From: DATGLW01 sp035293965
Lineage (GTDB): Bacteria; Actinomycetota; Acidimicrobiia; Acidimicrobiales; RAAP-2
Direction: 5' to 3'
Assembly: GCA_035293965.1 (NCBI GenBank)
Contig: DATGLW010000080.1
Coordinates: 1-38,934, forward strand
DNA: 38,934 bases
Part shown: piece after piece, positions 15,424-24,280 of the stretch
How the letters are laid out: every line of letters starts with the position of its first letter
Numbering within the stretch: the first letter of the stretch is position 1
Program-made: the position numbers and the translations under genes
Notes under the pieces: model-generated
What the model was told of the DNA's origin: nothing
Databases searched by the model: none
Seen by the model: the letters and a program-made list of their open reading frames with translations, nothing else

Positions 15424-16755
15424 GTGGCCACGAGGTTCTCCTCGCTGCCAGAGGCGCTCGCCTGGCTCGACTCGCACATCGATTTCGAGTCCAACGTGCC
15501 GAGCCGCCGGGCACTGCCCACCCTGGAGCGCATCCGGGAGCTGGCCTCCCTCCTCGGCGATCCCCAGCGCGCCGCGCCGGCGATCCATCTCACCGGCACC
15601 AACGGCAAGGGATCGACGGCGGCCATGGTGACGGCCCTCCTCGGTGCGAGGGGCCTGTCGGTGGGCACCTACACCAGCCCGAACCTGACACGGGTGAACG
15701 AGCGGCTCGCCCGTGACGGGGAGCCGATCGCCGACGACGCCTTCTGCGAGCTGCTCTCGTCATTGGCCTTGCTCGAGCCGCTGGTGTCCGTCCGGCCCAC
15801 CCGCTTCGAGCTCTTGACGGCGGCCGCCCTCCGGTGGTTCGCGGACGAGGCGGTCGACGTCATGGTGGTCGAGGTCGGCCTCGGGGGATCGTGGGACAGC
15901 ACCAACGTCGTCGACGGCGCCGTTGCGGTGGTCACCAACATCAGCTACGACCACACCGAGGTCCTCGGGCCGACCCTCGAGGGGATCGCCCGCGACAAGG
16001 CGGGCATCGTCAAGCCCGGCAGCCGCGTGGTGATCGGGGAGACGGACCCCGAGCTCGTCGGCGTCATCCGCTCGGTGGCCGAGGCCGCCGGGGCGGCCGA
16101 GATCTGGGTGGCGGGGCGGGAGTTCGCCTGTACTGCCAACCGGCTGGCCGTGGGCGGCCGGTTGGTCGACCTGCGCACCCCGGGCGCCGCCTACGGCGAG
16201 GTCCTCGTGCCCTTGCACGGGCCCCACCAGGGTGTCAACGCGGCGTGCGCGCTGGCGGCGGTGGAAGCCTTCTTCGGGGCACCCCTCAGCGACGACGTGG
16301 TCGAGCAGGGCTTCGGTGCGGTGCGCGTGCCGGGGCGGCTCGAGGTCGTGGGCCGGCACCCGCTGTGCGTGGTCGACGGAGCCCACAACGTGGCCGGGAT
16401 GCAGACGCTGGCCGCGGCGCTGGCCGAGGAGTTCCAGGTGCCCGGCGGCATCGTGGCGGTCGTGGGGATGCTGCGCGGGCGCGACCCGTCGGCCATGCTC
16501 GGGGCGCTTCGGCCGGCCGGCGTGGGGACGGTCGTCACCTGCGCACCGGAGTCCCCGCGGGCGCAGCCCTCGGAGGTCGTGGCCGAGGCGGCCCGCTCCC
16601 TCGGGTTCGAGGTGGTGGTGGCCGGCACGGTGGCCGACGCCGTGGCCCGTGCCCGCGCCCTGGTGGCCCCCGAGGGGATGCTCCTCGTGGCTGGCTCGCT
16701 CTACGTCGTCGCCGGCGCCCGCGCCCTGCTGCTCGAAGGAGCCGCCCAGGGCTGA
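15424..16755 (+). CDS. folC: Folylpolyglutamate synthase / dihydrofolate synthase
   Basis: 443 residues from GTG 15424, eight bases after the clpX stop. The frame is open upstream inside clpX, but the homology begins with RFSSLPEALAWLDSHIDFE. Mur-ligase-family motifs are present: P-loop GTNGKGST (58-65), HGPHQGVNAA (about 266-275) and VDGAHNVAG (about 318-326). The enzyme adds glutamate to dihydropteroate and folates using ATP. valS, a frequent neighbour between clpX and folC in actinobacteria, is absent here. No strong SD is present, so translation is probably coupled to clpX. Confidence 0.96.
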   Translation: MATRFSSLPEALAWLDSHIDFESNVPSRRALPTLERIRELASLLGDPQRAAPAIHLTGTNGKGSTAAMVTALLGARGLSVGTYTSPNLTRVNERLARDGEPIADDAFCELLSSLALLEPLVSVRPTRFELLTAAALRWFADEAVDVMVVEVGLGGSWDSTNVVDGAVAVVTNISYDHTEVLGPTLEGIARDKAGIVKPGSRVVIGETDPELVGVIRSVAEAAGAAEIWVAGREFACTANRLAVGGRLVDLRTPGAAYGEVLVPLHGPHQGVNAACALAAVEAFFGAPLSDDVVEQGFGAVRVPGRLEVVGRHPLCVVDGAHNVAGMQTLAAALAEEFQVPGGIVAVVGMLRGRDPSAMLGALRPAGVGTVVTCAPESPRAQPSEVVAEAARSLGFEVVVAGTVADAVARARALVAPEGMLLVAGSLYVVAGARALLLEGAAQG

Positions 16756-16839
16756 GGGCCCGCGGCCTGGCCGGCCGCCGGCACCCACGCCCTCATCGCC
16801 ACGGTGCCCCGCTTCCCGGAGCCGGCTCTTCGGTCCTGG

Positions 16840-16845
16840 TACTGT
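16840..16845 (+). promoter_or_regulatory. -10 hexamer TACTGT of a leaderless ndk start
   Basis: GGTACTGT ends 9 bases before GTG 16855. A 10-bp palindrome, GAGCCGGCTC, lies at 16819-16828 just upstream. Confidence 0.5.
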
Positions 16846-16854
16846 GCCCGCCTC

Positions 16855-17265
16855 GTGGACCGCACCCTGGTGATCGTGAAGCCCGACGCAGTCGAGCGGG
16901 GCCTCGTCGGTGAGATCGTGGCGCGCCTCGAGCGCAAGGGGCTCTCGTTGGTGGCTGCCGAGCTCCGCCTCATCGGCCCCGAGGTTGCGGCCGAGCACTA
17001 CGCCGAGCACCGCGCCAAGCCGTTCTTCGACGACCTGGTCGCGTTCATCACCCGGTCGCCGTCGCTCCTGCTCGTGGTCGAGGGCCCCGGCGACACCTAC
17101 CGCGTGGTCCGGACCCTCATGGGCGCCACGGATCCCAAGGAGGCCGCGCCGGGCACGATCAGGGGCGACTTCGGGGTCGAGCTCACCGAGAACTTGGTGC
17201 ACGGCTCGGACTCGCCTGCATCGGCCGCCCGGGAGATCGCGCTCTTCTTCCCCGGCCTGGCCTGA
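16855..17265 (+). CDS. ndk: Nucleoside diphosphate kinase
   Basis: 136 residues from GTG 16855, the normal length. The start is fixed by the product beginning DRTLVIVKPDAVERGLVGEI and by TACTGT 9 bases upstream. The phospho-accepting residue is His116 in NLVHGSDS. The enzyme equalises NTP and dNTP pools by a ping-pong phosphotransfer from ATP. It appears to have its own promoter downstream of folC. Confidence 0.98.
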   Translation: MDRTLVIVKPDAVERGLVGEIVARLERKGLSLVAAELRLIGPEVAAEHYAEHRAKPFFDDLVAFITRSPSLLLVVEGPGDTYRVVRTLMGATDPKEAAPGTIRGDFGVELTENLVHGSDSPASAAREIALFFPGLA

Positions 17266-17279
17266 GGGACGCCTGCTTC

Positions 17280-17406
17280 CCCGTCCCGGGCCCTGGCCCT
17301 GCCCCTCCTCGGCACCGGCCCCTCCGCGGCACCTGCCCTGCCCCTCCCCGGCCCCGGCCCCTCCCCGGCCCCGGCCCCTCCCCGGCACCGGCCCGTCCCT
17401 GGCCCC
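17280..17406. repeat. C-rich tandem repeats in the ndk-mreB gap
   Basis: Imperfect copies of GGCCCCTCCCC and GGCCCCGGCCCC run with a period of roughly 18 bases. This fills the first half of the 333-base non-coding interval 17266-17598. Confidence 0.65.
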
Positions 17407-17464
17407 GGCTCGGTCGCGTCGCTCCGCGTACCCCGGTCTGGCTCGGTCGCGTCGCTCCGCGTAC
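17407..17464. repeat. 25-bp direct repeat, two copies 33 bp apart
   Basis: The word beginning GGCTCGGTCGCGTCGC and ending CCGCGTAC occurs exactly at 17407-17431 and 17440-17464. It lies about 70 bases before the candidate mreB promoter. Confidence 0.8.
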
Positions 17465-17534
17465 TCCCGGCCTGGCCCGACGCAGCATCCCGGGCCGGGC
17501 GTCAGACGCCCTTGTGCGACCCCCGGGGTTCCCC

Positions 17535-17540
17535 TAGCCT
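17535..17540 (+). promoter_or_regulatory. Candidate -10 (TAGCCT) for the mre operon
   Basis: TAGCCT lies 58 bases before ATG 17599, giving a leader with an AGAGGA SD-like sequence. It is the best hexamer in the final part of the gap. Confidence 0.35.
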
Positions 17541-17598
17541 GTCGGCGTCAGCTGGCGGACCCCAGCGTGTCGGAGTGCGCGAGAGGACCCTGACCTCC

Positions 17599-18630
17599 AT
17601 GCCCGAGAACCGCCTGAACCTGCTCGGCCGCGACATGGCCGTGGACCTCGGCACCGCCAACACGCTCGTGTACGTGCGCGGCCGCGGCATCGTGCTCAAC
17701 GAGCCGTCGGTCGTGGCCGTCGACGTCAAGGACGGCCGGCCGCTGGCCGTCGGGGCCGAGGCCAAGCGGATGATCGGCCGGACACCGAGCAACATCCAGG
17801 CCATCCGGCCCCTCAAGGACGGCGTGATCGCCGACTTCGAGATCTGCGAGAAGATGCTGCGCTACTTCATCCAGCGGGTGCACCAGCGCCGGTTCGCCAA
17901 GCCCCGCATGGTGATCTGCGTGCCCTCGGGGATCACGGGGGTCGAGCAGCGAGCCGTCATGGAGGCCGCCGAGTACGCCGGGGCCCGCAAGGCCTACATC
18001 ATCGAAGAGCCCATGGCGGCGGCCATCGGTGCCGGCCTGCCGGTCCACGAGCCGACCGGCAACATGGTCGTCGACATCGGCGGCGGCACCACCGAGGTGG
18101 CGGTCATCTCCCTGGGGGGGATCGTGACCAGTCAGTCGATTCGCATCGGTGGCGACGAGCTCGACGAGGCGATCGTCTCCTACGTGAAGAAGGAGTTCAG
18201 CCTCGCCCTCGGCGAGCGCACGGCCGAGGAGATCAAGATCGCCCTCGGCTCCGCCTACCCGCTCGAAGAGGAGCTCCACGCCGAGATCCGCGGGCGCGAC
18301 CTCGTCACCGGCCTTCCGAAGACCGTCGTCGTGTCGACCGAGGAGATCCGCCATGCCGTCGACGAGCCGGTGTCGGCCATCGTCGACGCGGTGAAGGTGA
18401 CCCTCGACCGCACCCCGCCGGAGCTGGCGGCCGACATCATGGAGCAGGGCATCGTGCTGACAGGCGGCGGTGCGCTGCTGCACGGGCTCGACGCTCGCCT
18501 GCAGCACGAAACGGGCATGCCCATGGTGGTGGCCCGCGACCCGCTCAACTGCGTGGCCGTCGGCAGCGGGCAGTGCCTCGAGGAGTTCGAGGCGCTGAAG
18601 CGGGTGCTCATCACCTCGTCGTCTCGCTGA
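17599..18630 (+). CDS. mreB: Rod shape-determining protein MreB
   Basis: 343 residues from ATG 17599. The actin-fold nucleotide-binding motifs are all present: DLGTANT (phosphate 1), VVDIGGGTTEVAV (phosphate 2), and LTGGGALL (adenosine), with EEPMAAAIGAGLP between them. MreB polymerises under the membrane and directs lateral peptidoglycan synthesis together with MreC, MreD, PBP2 and RodA. It heads mreB-mreC-mreD-mrdA, so the organism is probably rod-shaped. Its 5' leader appears longer than those of most genes here. Confidence 0.98.
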   Translation: MPENRLNLLGRDMAVDLGTANTLVYVRGRGIVLNEPSVVAVDVKDGRPLAVGAEAKRMIGRTPSNIQAIRPLKDGVIADFEICEKMLRYFIQRVHQRRFAKPRMVICVPSGITGVEQRAVMEAAEYAGARKAYIIEEPMAAAIGAGLPVHEPTGNMVVDIGGGTTEVAVISLGGIVTSQSIRIGGDELDEAIVSYVKKEFSLALGERTAEEIKIALGSAYPLEEELHAEIRGRDLVTGLPKTVVVSTEEIRHAVDEPVSAIVDAVKVTLDRTPPELAADIMEQGIVLTGGGALLHGLDARLQHETGMPMVVARDPLNCVAVGSGQCLEEFEALKRVLITSSSR

Positions 18631-18649
18631 CCCGGGAGCCGGTCCTCGG

Positions 18650-19528
18650 GTGGCCCTGCGCCGGCGGTCGCGCCGCACCCTGCCCACCATGTCGAGGACC
18701 CCGCGGTCGCGCCGGACCGTGGCCACCGTCGTGGTACTGGTCCTCGTGTCGCTGACCGTGATCACCGTCGACCAGACCGGCCGGACCCACGACCTCACTG
18801 CCGGCGTCCGGTCGGTCGCCAACGACGTGTTCTCGCCGCTGCGCCAGGCGGTCGACGACGTCGTGCGCCCCCTCGGGGACTTCTTCGCCGGTGCCGTGCA
18901 CTACGGCGCCCTCCAGCGCGAGAACGAGAACCTCCGGGCCACGGTCGGGCGCCTGGACCAGCAGCTCGCCCAGCGGTCCTTCGACGTCCAGCAGCTGCGC
19001 CAGCTGACCACCCTCGAGCACCTTCCCTTCGTCGGGAGCCTGCCCACCGTGCCGGCACAGGTCACCGCGCTCGACATGTCGAACTTCGACGCCGACGTCG
19101 CCATCGACAAGGGCCGCGACGACGGGGTGACCGTCGGCATGCCGGTGGTCGGCTCCGGGGGGCTGGTGGGGGTGGTCGTCGAGGCGAGCCACACCCAGGC
19201 CACGGTCCAGCTCGTGACCGACGGCCAGTCGCGTGTGGGCGTGACCTTCGGTGGGCGCCAGGCCTCCTATGCCACCGTGGCCGGCGAGGGCCCTGGCCAG
19301 CCGCTCGCCGCCCTGTTCGTCGCCCCCGGCACGCCGCTGCACCGAGGCGAGGTCATGGCGACCAACGGCCTCGCCGGGGCGAGCTTCCCCCCCGGCATCC
19401 CCGTCGGGAGGGTCGCCAGCTTCTCGACCCCGTCGGGGGCCGACCAGATGACCGTGCGGGTCGACCCGGCAGCCGACCTGGCCCACCTGACCTACGTGGA
19501 CGTGGTGCAGTGGCAGCCGACCCCCTGA
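18650..19528 (+). CDS. mreC: Rod shape-determining protein MreC
   Basis: 292 residues from GTG 18650; a downstream ATG at 18689 is the alternative. A basic N-terminus is followed by one transmembrane helix (about 24-43), a coiled coil (about 83-118, ALQRENENLRATVGRLDQQL) and the periplasmic-type beta domains typical of MreC. MreC links MreB filaments to PBP2 outside the membrane and activates synthesis. It lies 19 bases after mreB and 7 bases before mreD. Confidence 0.95.
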   Translation: MALRRRSRRTLPTMSRTPRSRRTVATVVVLVLVSLTVITVDQTGRTHDLTAGVRSVANDVFSPLRQAVDDVVRPLGDFFAGAVHYGALQRENENLRATVGRLDQQLAQRSFDVQQLRQLTTLEHLPFVGSLPTVPAQVTALDMSNFDADVAIDKGRDDGVTVGMPVVGSGGLVGVVVEASHTQATVQLVTDGQSRVGVTFGGRQASYATVAGEGPGQPLAALFVAPGTPLHRGEVMATNGLAGASFPPGIPVGRVASFSTPSGADQMTVRVDPAADLAHLTYVDVVQWQPTP

Positions 19529-19535
19529 GCCGCCG

Positions 19536-20075
19536 GTGACCCCCGGCGCGGTGGTGCGCCTCCTGGCCGTGGTGGCCGGGCTGCTCCTCCTCGACCAGAC
19601 GGTCGGGCTCGACCTGCGCGTGGCCGGGGCACATCCCGAGCTCATGTGGCTGCTCCCGGTCGGGGCCGCCCTTGCCGGCGGCATCCGGGTGGGGGCGGTG
19701 GTCGGCTTCCTCGCCGGCATGGCGGTCGACCTGGTGCTGCCGACGCCCATGGGCCTGAGCGCGTTGGTCGGCTGCCTGCTCGGCGCCGGCGTCGGCCGGG
19801 TCGTTGCCGGTGCCGACCACGACGCCTGGTGGGTGGCCCCGGTCGCCGGCGCCGCCGGCACCGCGGCAGCAGTCATGCTGTACGCGGTGCTCGGTGCGGT
19901 GCTTGGGCAGGAGCAGATGCTCCGGGTGGACCTCGGCGCGGTGGTAGCCGTCGTGGCGGTGGTCAACGCCCTCGCCGCCCGTCCGGTGTGCCGCATCATG
20001 GCGTGGGCCCTCGGCCCGGCGGCTGCGTCTGGCCGCCGGCGGCGCGCCCGGGCCCGGAGGCTGGTGCGGCCGTGA
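19536..20075 (+). CDS. mreD: Rod shape-determining protein MreD
   Basis: 179 residues from GTG 19536. It is nearly all hydrophobic, with about five predicted transmembrane helices and a short basic cytoplasmic tail rich in Arg. MreD is the membrane partner of MreC in the elongasome. Assignment rests on topology, size and position between mreC and mrdA, since MreD has few invariant residues. Its stop overlaps the next start (GTGA). Confidence 0.9.
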   Translation: MTPGAVVRLLAVVAGLLLLDQTVGLDLRVAGAHPELMWLLPVGAALAGGIRVGAVVGFLAGMAVDLVLPTPMGLSALVGCLLGAGVGRVVAGADHDAWWVAPVAGAAGTAAAVMLYAVLGAVLGQEQMLRVDLGAVVAVVAVVNALAARPVCRIMAWALGPAAASGRRRRARARRLVRP

Positions 20076-22324
20076 CCAGGTCCCGCCGCTTCTTCAGGCA
20101 GCGCCGCCGCTACCTGCTCCCCCTGCGCGAGCTGGCGGCGCGGCGTGCCCACCGGCGCCCGTCGCGCCAGCCGCGGATCCGTCCCCGCAAGACGGTGAGC
20201 GTCGCCTCCCTCGTGGGCTCCCCCGAAGAGCGCCCGTCACGCCCGAGCCTGCGCCTCAACGTGATCGCTCTGGTCGTGTTCGGCCTGTTCGCGGTGATGG
20301 TGCTCCGCCTGTGGACGCTCCAGGTGATCGACCACCGCAACTACGCGGCGGCGGTGAATGCCAACGGCCTGCGCGTGGTGGCCATTCCGGCGCCCCGCGG
20401 CGACATCACCGACCGCAACGGCGTCGTGCTGGTCGGCAACCAGGTGAGCCAGGAGCTCGTGCTCTCCCGGGTGGCGGCGGCCCAGCACCCGAGCGTGATC
20501 GGCGCCGTGGCGGCGCTGGTGGGCAAGACGCCGGCCCAGGTCGAGGCGATCCTGAAGGACCCCCGCTACAGCCCGTTCCAGCCGGTGCCGGTCATGACCG
20601 ATGCGCCGCCGGCCACGGTCACCTACCTCCAGGAGCACCCCGAGCAGTTCCCGGGGGTGAGCGTCCAGGCCCTGACCGAGCGCGCCTACCCGCAGGGGGA
20701 CCACCTGGCCTCGCACGTCCTGGGCTACGTGGGCGACATCACCGGCACCGAGCTGGCGGCCCATCCGAACCAGGGCTACACGCCCGAGAGCGAGATCGGC
20801 AAGACGGGGGTCGAGGCCGAGTACGAGCAGTTCCTGCGCGGCGTGGCCGGCCAGCAGGAGCTGGAGGTGAACGCCAAGGGGACGGTGGTGGGCACGCTGC
20901 ACCGGACCGATCCGGTGCAGGGGGACACCGTGGTCCTCAACATCGACGTCGGTCTCCAGCGCGAGCTCGAGCAGGCCCTCGAGAACCAGATCCTGACCGA
21001 CCGCCGGACGCCCGACGTCAAGAACGGGGGCCGGTTCCCCCCCGCACCCAACGGCGCGGCCATCGTCCTCGATCCCTCCAACGGCCACGTGCTCGCGCTG
21101 GCCTCGTACCCGAGCTTCGACCTCACCCAGTTCGTGGGCGGAATCTCCCAGGCGGCGTACGACGCCATCCAGCGCGTCGGGGCGGAGAACGACTACGCCA
21201 TCGACGGCCTCTACACCCCGGGCTCGACTTTCAAGCTGGTGACGGCCACCGCGGCGCTCCAGAAGGGCATCATCAGCCCCAACCAGTACGTCGACGACAC
21301 CGGGACCTTCACCGTGCCCGGCTGCACGGGCGGCACCTGCGTCTTCCACAACGACGACTCGGAGGCCCTCGGGCCCGTCGACCTCCCCGAGGCGCTCACG
21401 GCCTCGGACGACTACTACTTCTACAACCTGGGTGCCATGTTCTGGCAGCAGCAGGCCGTCTACGGTCCCCAGCCGATCCAAGACGTCGGCGCCCAGTACG
21501 GCCTGACGACCCCGACCGGCATCGACCTGCCCGGCGAGGGCGAGGGGCGGATCGACAGCCCGACGGTCCGCAAGGCCCTCCACGCCAAGTACCCCAAGGC
21601 CTTCCCCTACGACACGTGGTACACGGGCGACAACGTCGAGATGGCCTTCGGCCAGGGCGGCACCGTGCTCACACCCATCGGCCTCGCCGACGCGTACGCC
21701 ACCTTCGCCAACGGCGGCACGCGCTATGCCCCCGAGGTGGCGGCCGAGGTCGTGTCGCCGCAGGGCAAGGTGATCGAGCGCTACCAGCCACGGGTGACCG
21801 GCCACGTCGACTTGCCGCCCTCGGTGCGCGACCCGATGCTCCAGGGGTTCGAAGGCGTGGTGTCGAGCCCGAGCGGAACCGCCTACCAGGCCTTCCAGGG
21901 CTTCCCCCTCGCCCAGTTCCCCCTGGCCGGCAAGACGGGCACCGCGTCGAACGCACCGGGGCTCGAGCCCAACTCGTGGTTCGTCGCCTTCGGCCCGCTG
22001 CCGAACCCGAGGTACCTGGTGCTGGCGGTCATCTCCCAGGGGGGGTACGGGGCTGCGGCCGCCGCGCCCGTGGTCCGCCAGGCCTTCGACTGGATCTACG
22101 CCAACCAGGCCCAGCTGAGCGCCGCCCCGTCGGCGGGTGCAGCCACGGCCTCGGGCGCGGGTGGCCCGGTCGCCGCCTCGCCGGGCGCGGGGCGTTCGCC
22201 GGCCACGGCCCGGGGCGCCGCCGGGTCGAGCGCGACGACCGCCGCCACGACGACCACCGCCGCGAGCACCACCGGGTCCGCACCCGCCACGACGGCCGCT
22301 CCTGCCCAGGGCCGCCGGCCGTAG
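20072..22324 (+). CDS. mrdA: Penicillin-binding protein 2 (class B transpeptidase)
   Basis: 750 residues from GTG 20072 in a GTGA overlap with mreD. A basic N-terminus of about 60 residues precedes a transmembrane helix (about 67-87). A dimerisation domain follows (APRGDITDRNGVVL), then the transpeptidase domain with Ser385 in TPGSTFK, SDD at 445-447 and KTG at 621-623. PBP2 cross-links peptidoglycan during elongation with a RodA glycosyltransferase. The last 65 residues are an Ala/Thr/Ser-rich tail unlike the family core. rodA, which usually follows mrdA, is not here. The TAG stop also forms the start of the next gene's TAGACT hexamer. Confidence 0.96.
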   Translation: MTRSRRFFRQRRRYLLPLRELAARRAHRRPSRQPRIRPRKTVSVASLVGSPEERPSRPSLRLNVIALVVFGLFAVMVLRLWTLQVIDHRNYAAAVNANGLRVVAIPAPRGDITDRNGVVLVGNQVSQELVLSRVAAAQHPSVIGAVAALVGKTPAQVEAILKDPRYSPFQPVPVMTDAPPATVTYLQEHPEQFPGVSVQALTERAYPQGDHLASHVLGYVGDITGTELAAHPNQGYTPESEIGKTGVEAEYEQFLRGVAGQQELEVNAKGTVVGTLHRTDPVQGDTVVLNIDVGLQRELEQALENQILTDRRTPDVKNGGRFPPAPNGAAIVLDPSNGHVLALASYPSFDLTQFVGGISQAAYDAIQRVGAENDYAIDGLYTPGSTFKLVTATAALQKGIISPNQYVDDTGTFTVPGCTGGTCVFHNDDSEALGPVDLPEALTASDDYYFYNLGAMFWQQQAVYGPQPIQDVGAQYGLTTPTGIDLPGEGEGRIDSPTVRKALHAKYPKAFPYDTWYTGDNVEMAFGQGGTVLTPIGLADAYATFANGGTRYAPEVAAEVVSPQGKVIERYQPRVTGHVDLPPSVRDPMLQGFEGVVSSPSGTAYQAFQGFPLAQFPLAGKTGTASNAPGLEPNSWFVAFGPLPNPRYLVLAVISQGGYGAAAAAPVVRQAFDWIYANQAQLSAAPSAGAATASGAGGPVAASPGAGRSPATARGAAGSSATTAATTTTAASTTGSAPATTAAPAQGRRP

Positions 22325-22327
22325 ACT
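22322..22327 (+). promoter_or_regulatory. -10 hexamer TAGACT overlapping the mrdA stop codon
   Basis: The first three bases are the mrdA TAG stop. The hexamer ends 9 bases before ATG 22337, with no SD between. Confidence 0.45.
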
Positions 22328-22336
22328 GGCCCCGCG

Positions 22337-24280
22337 ATGGCGTCGCTGTGGCCGCGGATCGAGCCGCTCCTGTCGCAGGTGTCCAAGCCCGCCCGCTACA
22401 TCGGTGGTGAGGAGGGGGCGGTCTGCCCCGAGCACGCACCCGGGGTGGTCGCCTGGCTGCTCGTGTACCCCGACACCTACGAGGTCGGCCTGCCCAACCA
22501 GGGTCTCCAGATCCTCTACGAGATCCTCAACGAACGCGCCGACGCCCTCGCCGAGCGGGCGTACGCGCCCTGGGTCGACATGGAGGCGGCCATGCGCTCG
22601 GCCGGGGTGCCGCTGTTCTCCCTCGAGAACCACCTGGCGGCACGCGACTTCGACGTCATCGCCTTCAACCTGTCGGCGGAGCTCGTCTACACCAACGTGC
22701 TGAACCTGCTCGACCTGGCCGGGCTGGCGGTCCGCTCGGCCGAGCGAGGGGACGGCGATCCTTTGGTCGTGGCAGGTGGCCACTGCGCCTTCAACCCCGA
22801 GCCCCTGGCGGACTTCGTGGACGCCTTCGCCCTGGGTGACGGCGAGGAGCTCGTCGGGGAGATGAACGAGGTCGTGGCGGCCTGGCTTGCCCGTCCGCCT
22901 GCCGAGCGTCGCCGCCACGAGGTCCTTGCCGCCCTGGCAGGGGTGCCGGGCGTGTACGTGCCCTCCCTCTACGAGGCGCGCTACGAGCACGGACGGCTCG
23001 TCGGCACGGTGCCCGTCGACCCGGCGGCGCCCGAGCGGGTCGAGAAGCGGACGGTGGCCGACCTGGCCGACTGGCCCTATCCGAAGCGTCAGCTCGTGCC
23101 CCTGACCGAGGTGGTCCACGATCGCCTCAACGTGGAGGTGTTCCGCGGCTGCACGCGCGGCTGCCGGTTCTGCCAGGCGGGCATGATCACCCGGCCAGTG
23201 CGCGAGCGCCCCGCGGACCAGGTGCTCGAGATGGTACGCCGCGGGCTCGAGCGGACGGGCTATGACGAGGTCGCCCTGACCTCTCTGTCGACGGCCGACT
23301 TCTCTGGCATCGAGGAGACGGTGCGCGAGATCGTGGGCGACCCGGCCAACGGCGAGCGGGTGTCGGTGAGCCTGCCGAGCCTGCGGGTGGACGCCTTCAC
23401 CGTGGGGACGGCTGCGGCCATCCAGCGGGTCCGGCGCACCGGCCTCACCTTCGCCCCCGAGGGCGGCACGTGGCGGATGCGCCGCGTGGTCAACAAGCTC
23501 ATCTCCGAAGAGGACCTCTACGGCGCGGTCGATGCCGCGTTCGGGCAGGGGTGGCGCCGGGTGAAGCTGTACTTCCTCATCGGGCTCCCCACCGAGCGCG
23601 ACGAGGACGTCCTCGGTATCGCCGCCCTGGGGCGGCGCTGCGTGGAGATCGGCAACCGGTACCACCGCTCGGTCACGGTCGTCGCTTCCGTCGGGGGCTT
23701 CGTCCCCAAGCCTCACACCCCGTTCCAGTGGTTCGGGCAGGACACCGTCGACGAGCTGCGGCGCAAGGTCCGCCTGCTGCGCGAGGCGGCCGCTGGGGCG
23801 CGGGGGTTGACCGTGCGGTGGCACGACCCCGAGGCGTCCGCGGCCGAGGGCATCGCCAGCCGGGGGGACCGCCGGATCGGCGCCGTGATCGAGCGGGTGT
23901 GGCGTGCCGGGGGCACCTTCCAGGAGTGGTCGGAGCACTTCGACCTGCGCCTGTGGCAGGAGGCGCTGGCGGCGGAGGGCCTCTCGCTCGAGGAGGTCGT
24001 CCACCGCCAGCGCGTCCGCGACGAGGTCTTTCCCTGGGACCACGTGTCGGCGGGCCTGCACCGCGACTTCCTGTGGGACGACTGGCAGGACGCCCTCGAC
24101 GAGCGGGGGGTCGAGGACTGCCGGTGGACGCCCTGCTACGACTGCGGGGCGTGCACCGGAGGGGGGCTCGAGCACGTGGTCGCGTCGGCGGTGCCGCCCG
24201 CGGGCGGCAGCCAGGGCACCGGCCAGGACCTCGAGGCGGCCGGGCGGGTGCCGGTCCGGTTCCTGGCCGCCCACCGGTGA
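22337..24280 (+). CDS. TIGR03960-type radical SAM protein
   Basis: 647 residues. The N-terminal part resembles a B12-binding-type domain (about 35-210). The radical SAM core has Cys272-x3-Cys276-x2-Cys279 in CTRGCRFCQAG, the ligands of the 4Fe-4S cluster. FAPEGGTWRMRR and KLYFLIGLPTERDED match later core strands. A C-terminal CYDCGACTGG motif could bind a further metal or cluster. Family members commonly sit beside a TIGR03936 gene and RNase E/G and ribosomal protein L21/L27 genes, as here, suggesting an RNA- or ribosome-related job, but the reaction is unknown. The stop overlaps the next start (GTGA). Confidence 0.94.
   Translation: MASLWPRIEPLLSQVSKPARYIGGEEGAVCPEHAPGVVAWLLVYPDTYEVGLPNQGLQILYEILNERADALAERAYAPWVDMEAAMRSAGVPLFSLENHLAARDFDVIAFNLSAELVYTNVLNLLDLAGLAVRSAERGDGDPLVVAGGHCAFNPEPLADFVDAFALGDGEELVGEMNEVVAAWLARPPAERRRHEVLAALAGVPGVYVPSLYEARYEHGRLVGTVPVDPAAPERVEKRTVADLADWPYPKRQLVPLTEVVHDRLNVEVFRGCTRGCRFCQAGMITRPVRERPADQVLEMVRRGLERTGYDEVALTSLSTADFSGIEETVREIVGDPANGERVSVSLPSLRVDAFTVGTAAAIQRVRRTGLTFAPEGGTWRMRRVVNKLISEEDLYGAVDAAFGQGWRRVKLYFLIGLPTERDEDVLGIAALGRRCVEIGNRYHRSVTVVASVGGFVPKPHTPFQWFGQDTVDELRRKVRLLREAAAGARGLTVRWHDPEASAAEGIASRGDRRIGAVIERVWRAGGTFQEWSEHFDLRLWQEALAAEGLSLEEVVHRQRVRDEVFPWDHVSAGLHRDFLWDDWQDALDERGVEDCRWTPCYDCGACTGGGLEHVVASAVPPAGGSQGTGQDLEAAGRVPVRFLAAHR

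Noticed and set aside
17280..17464. CRISPR-like array
   Set aside because: The units are contiguous or only two in number, with no unique spacers of constant length and no cas genes.
20237..24274. Very long open frame antisense to mrdA and the radical SAM gene
   Set aside because: It mirrors real genes in a high-GC genome where stop codons are rare. Its product is Gly/Arg/His/Asp-rich without any domain I recognise.
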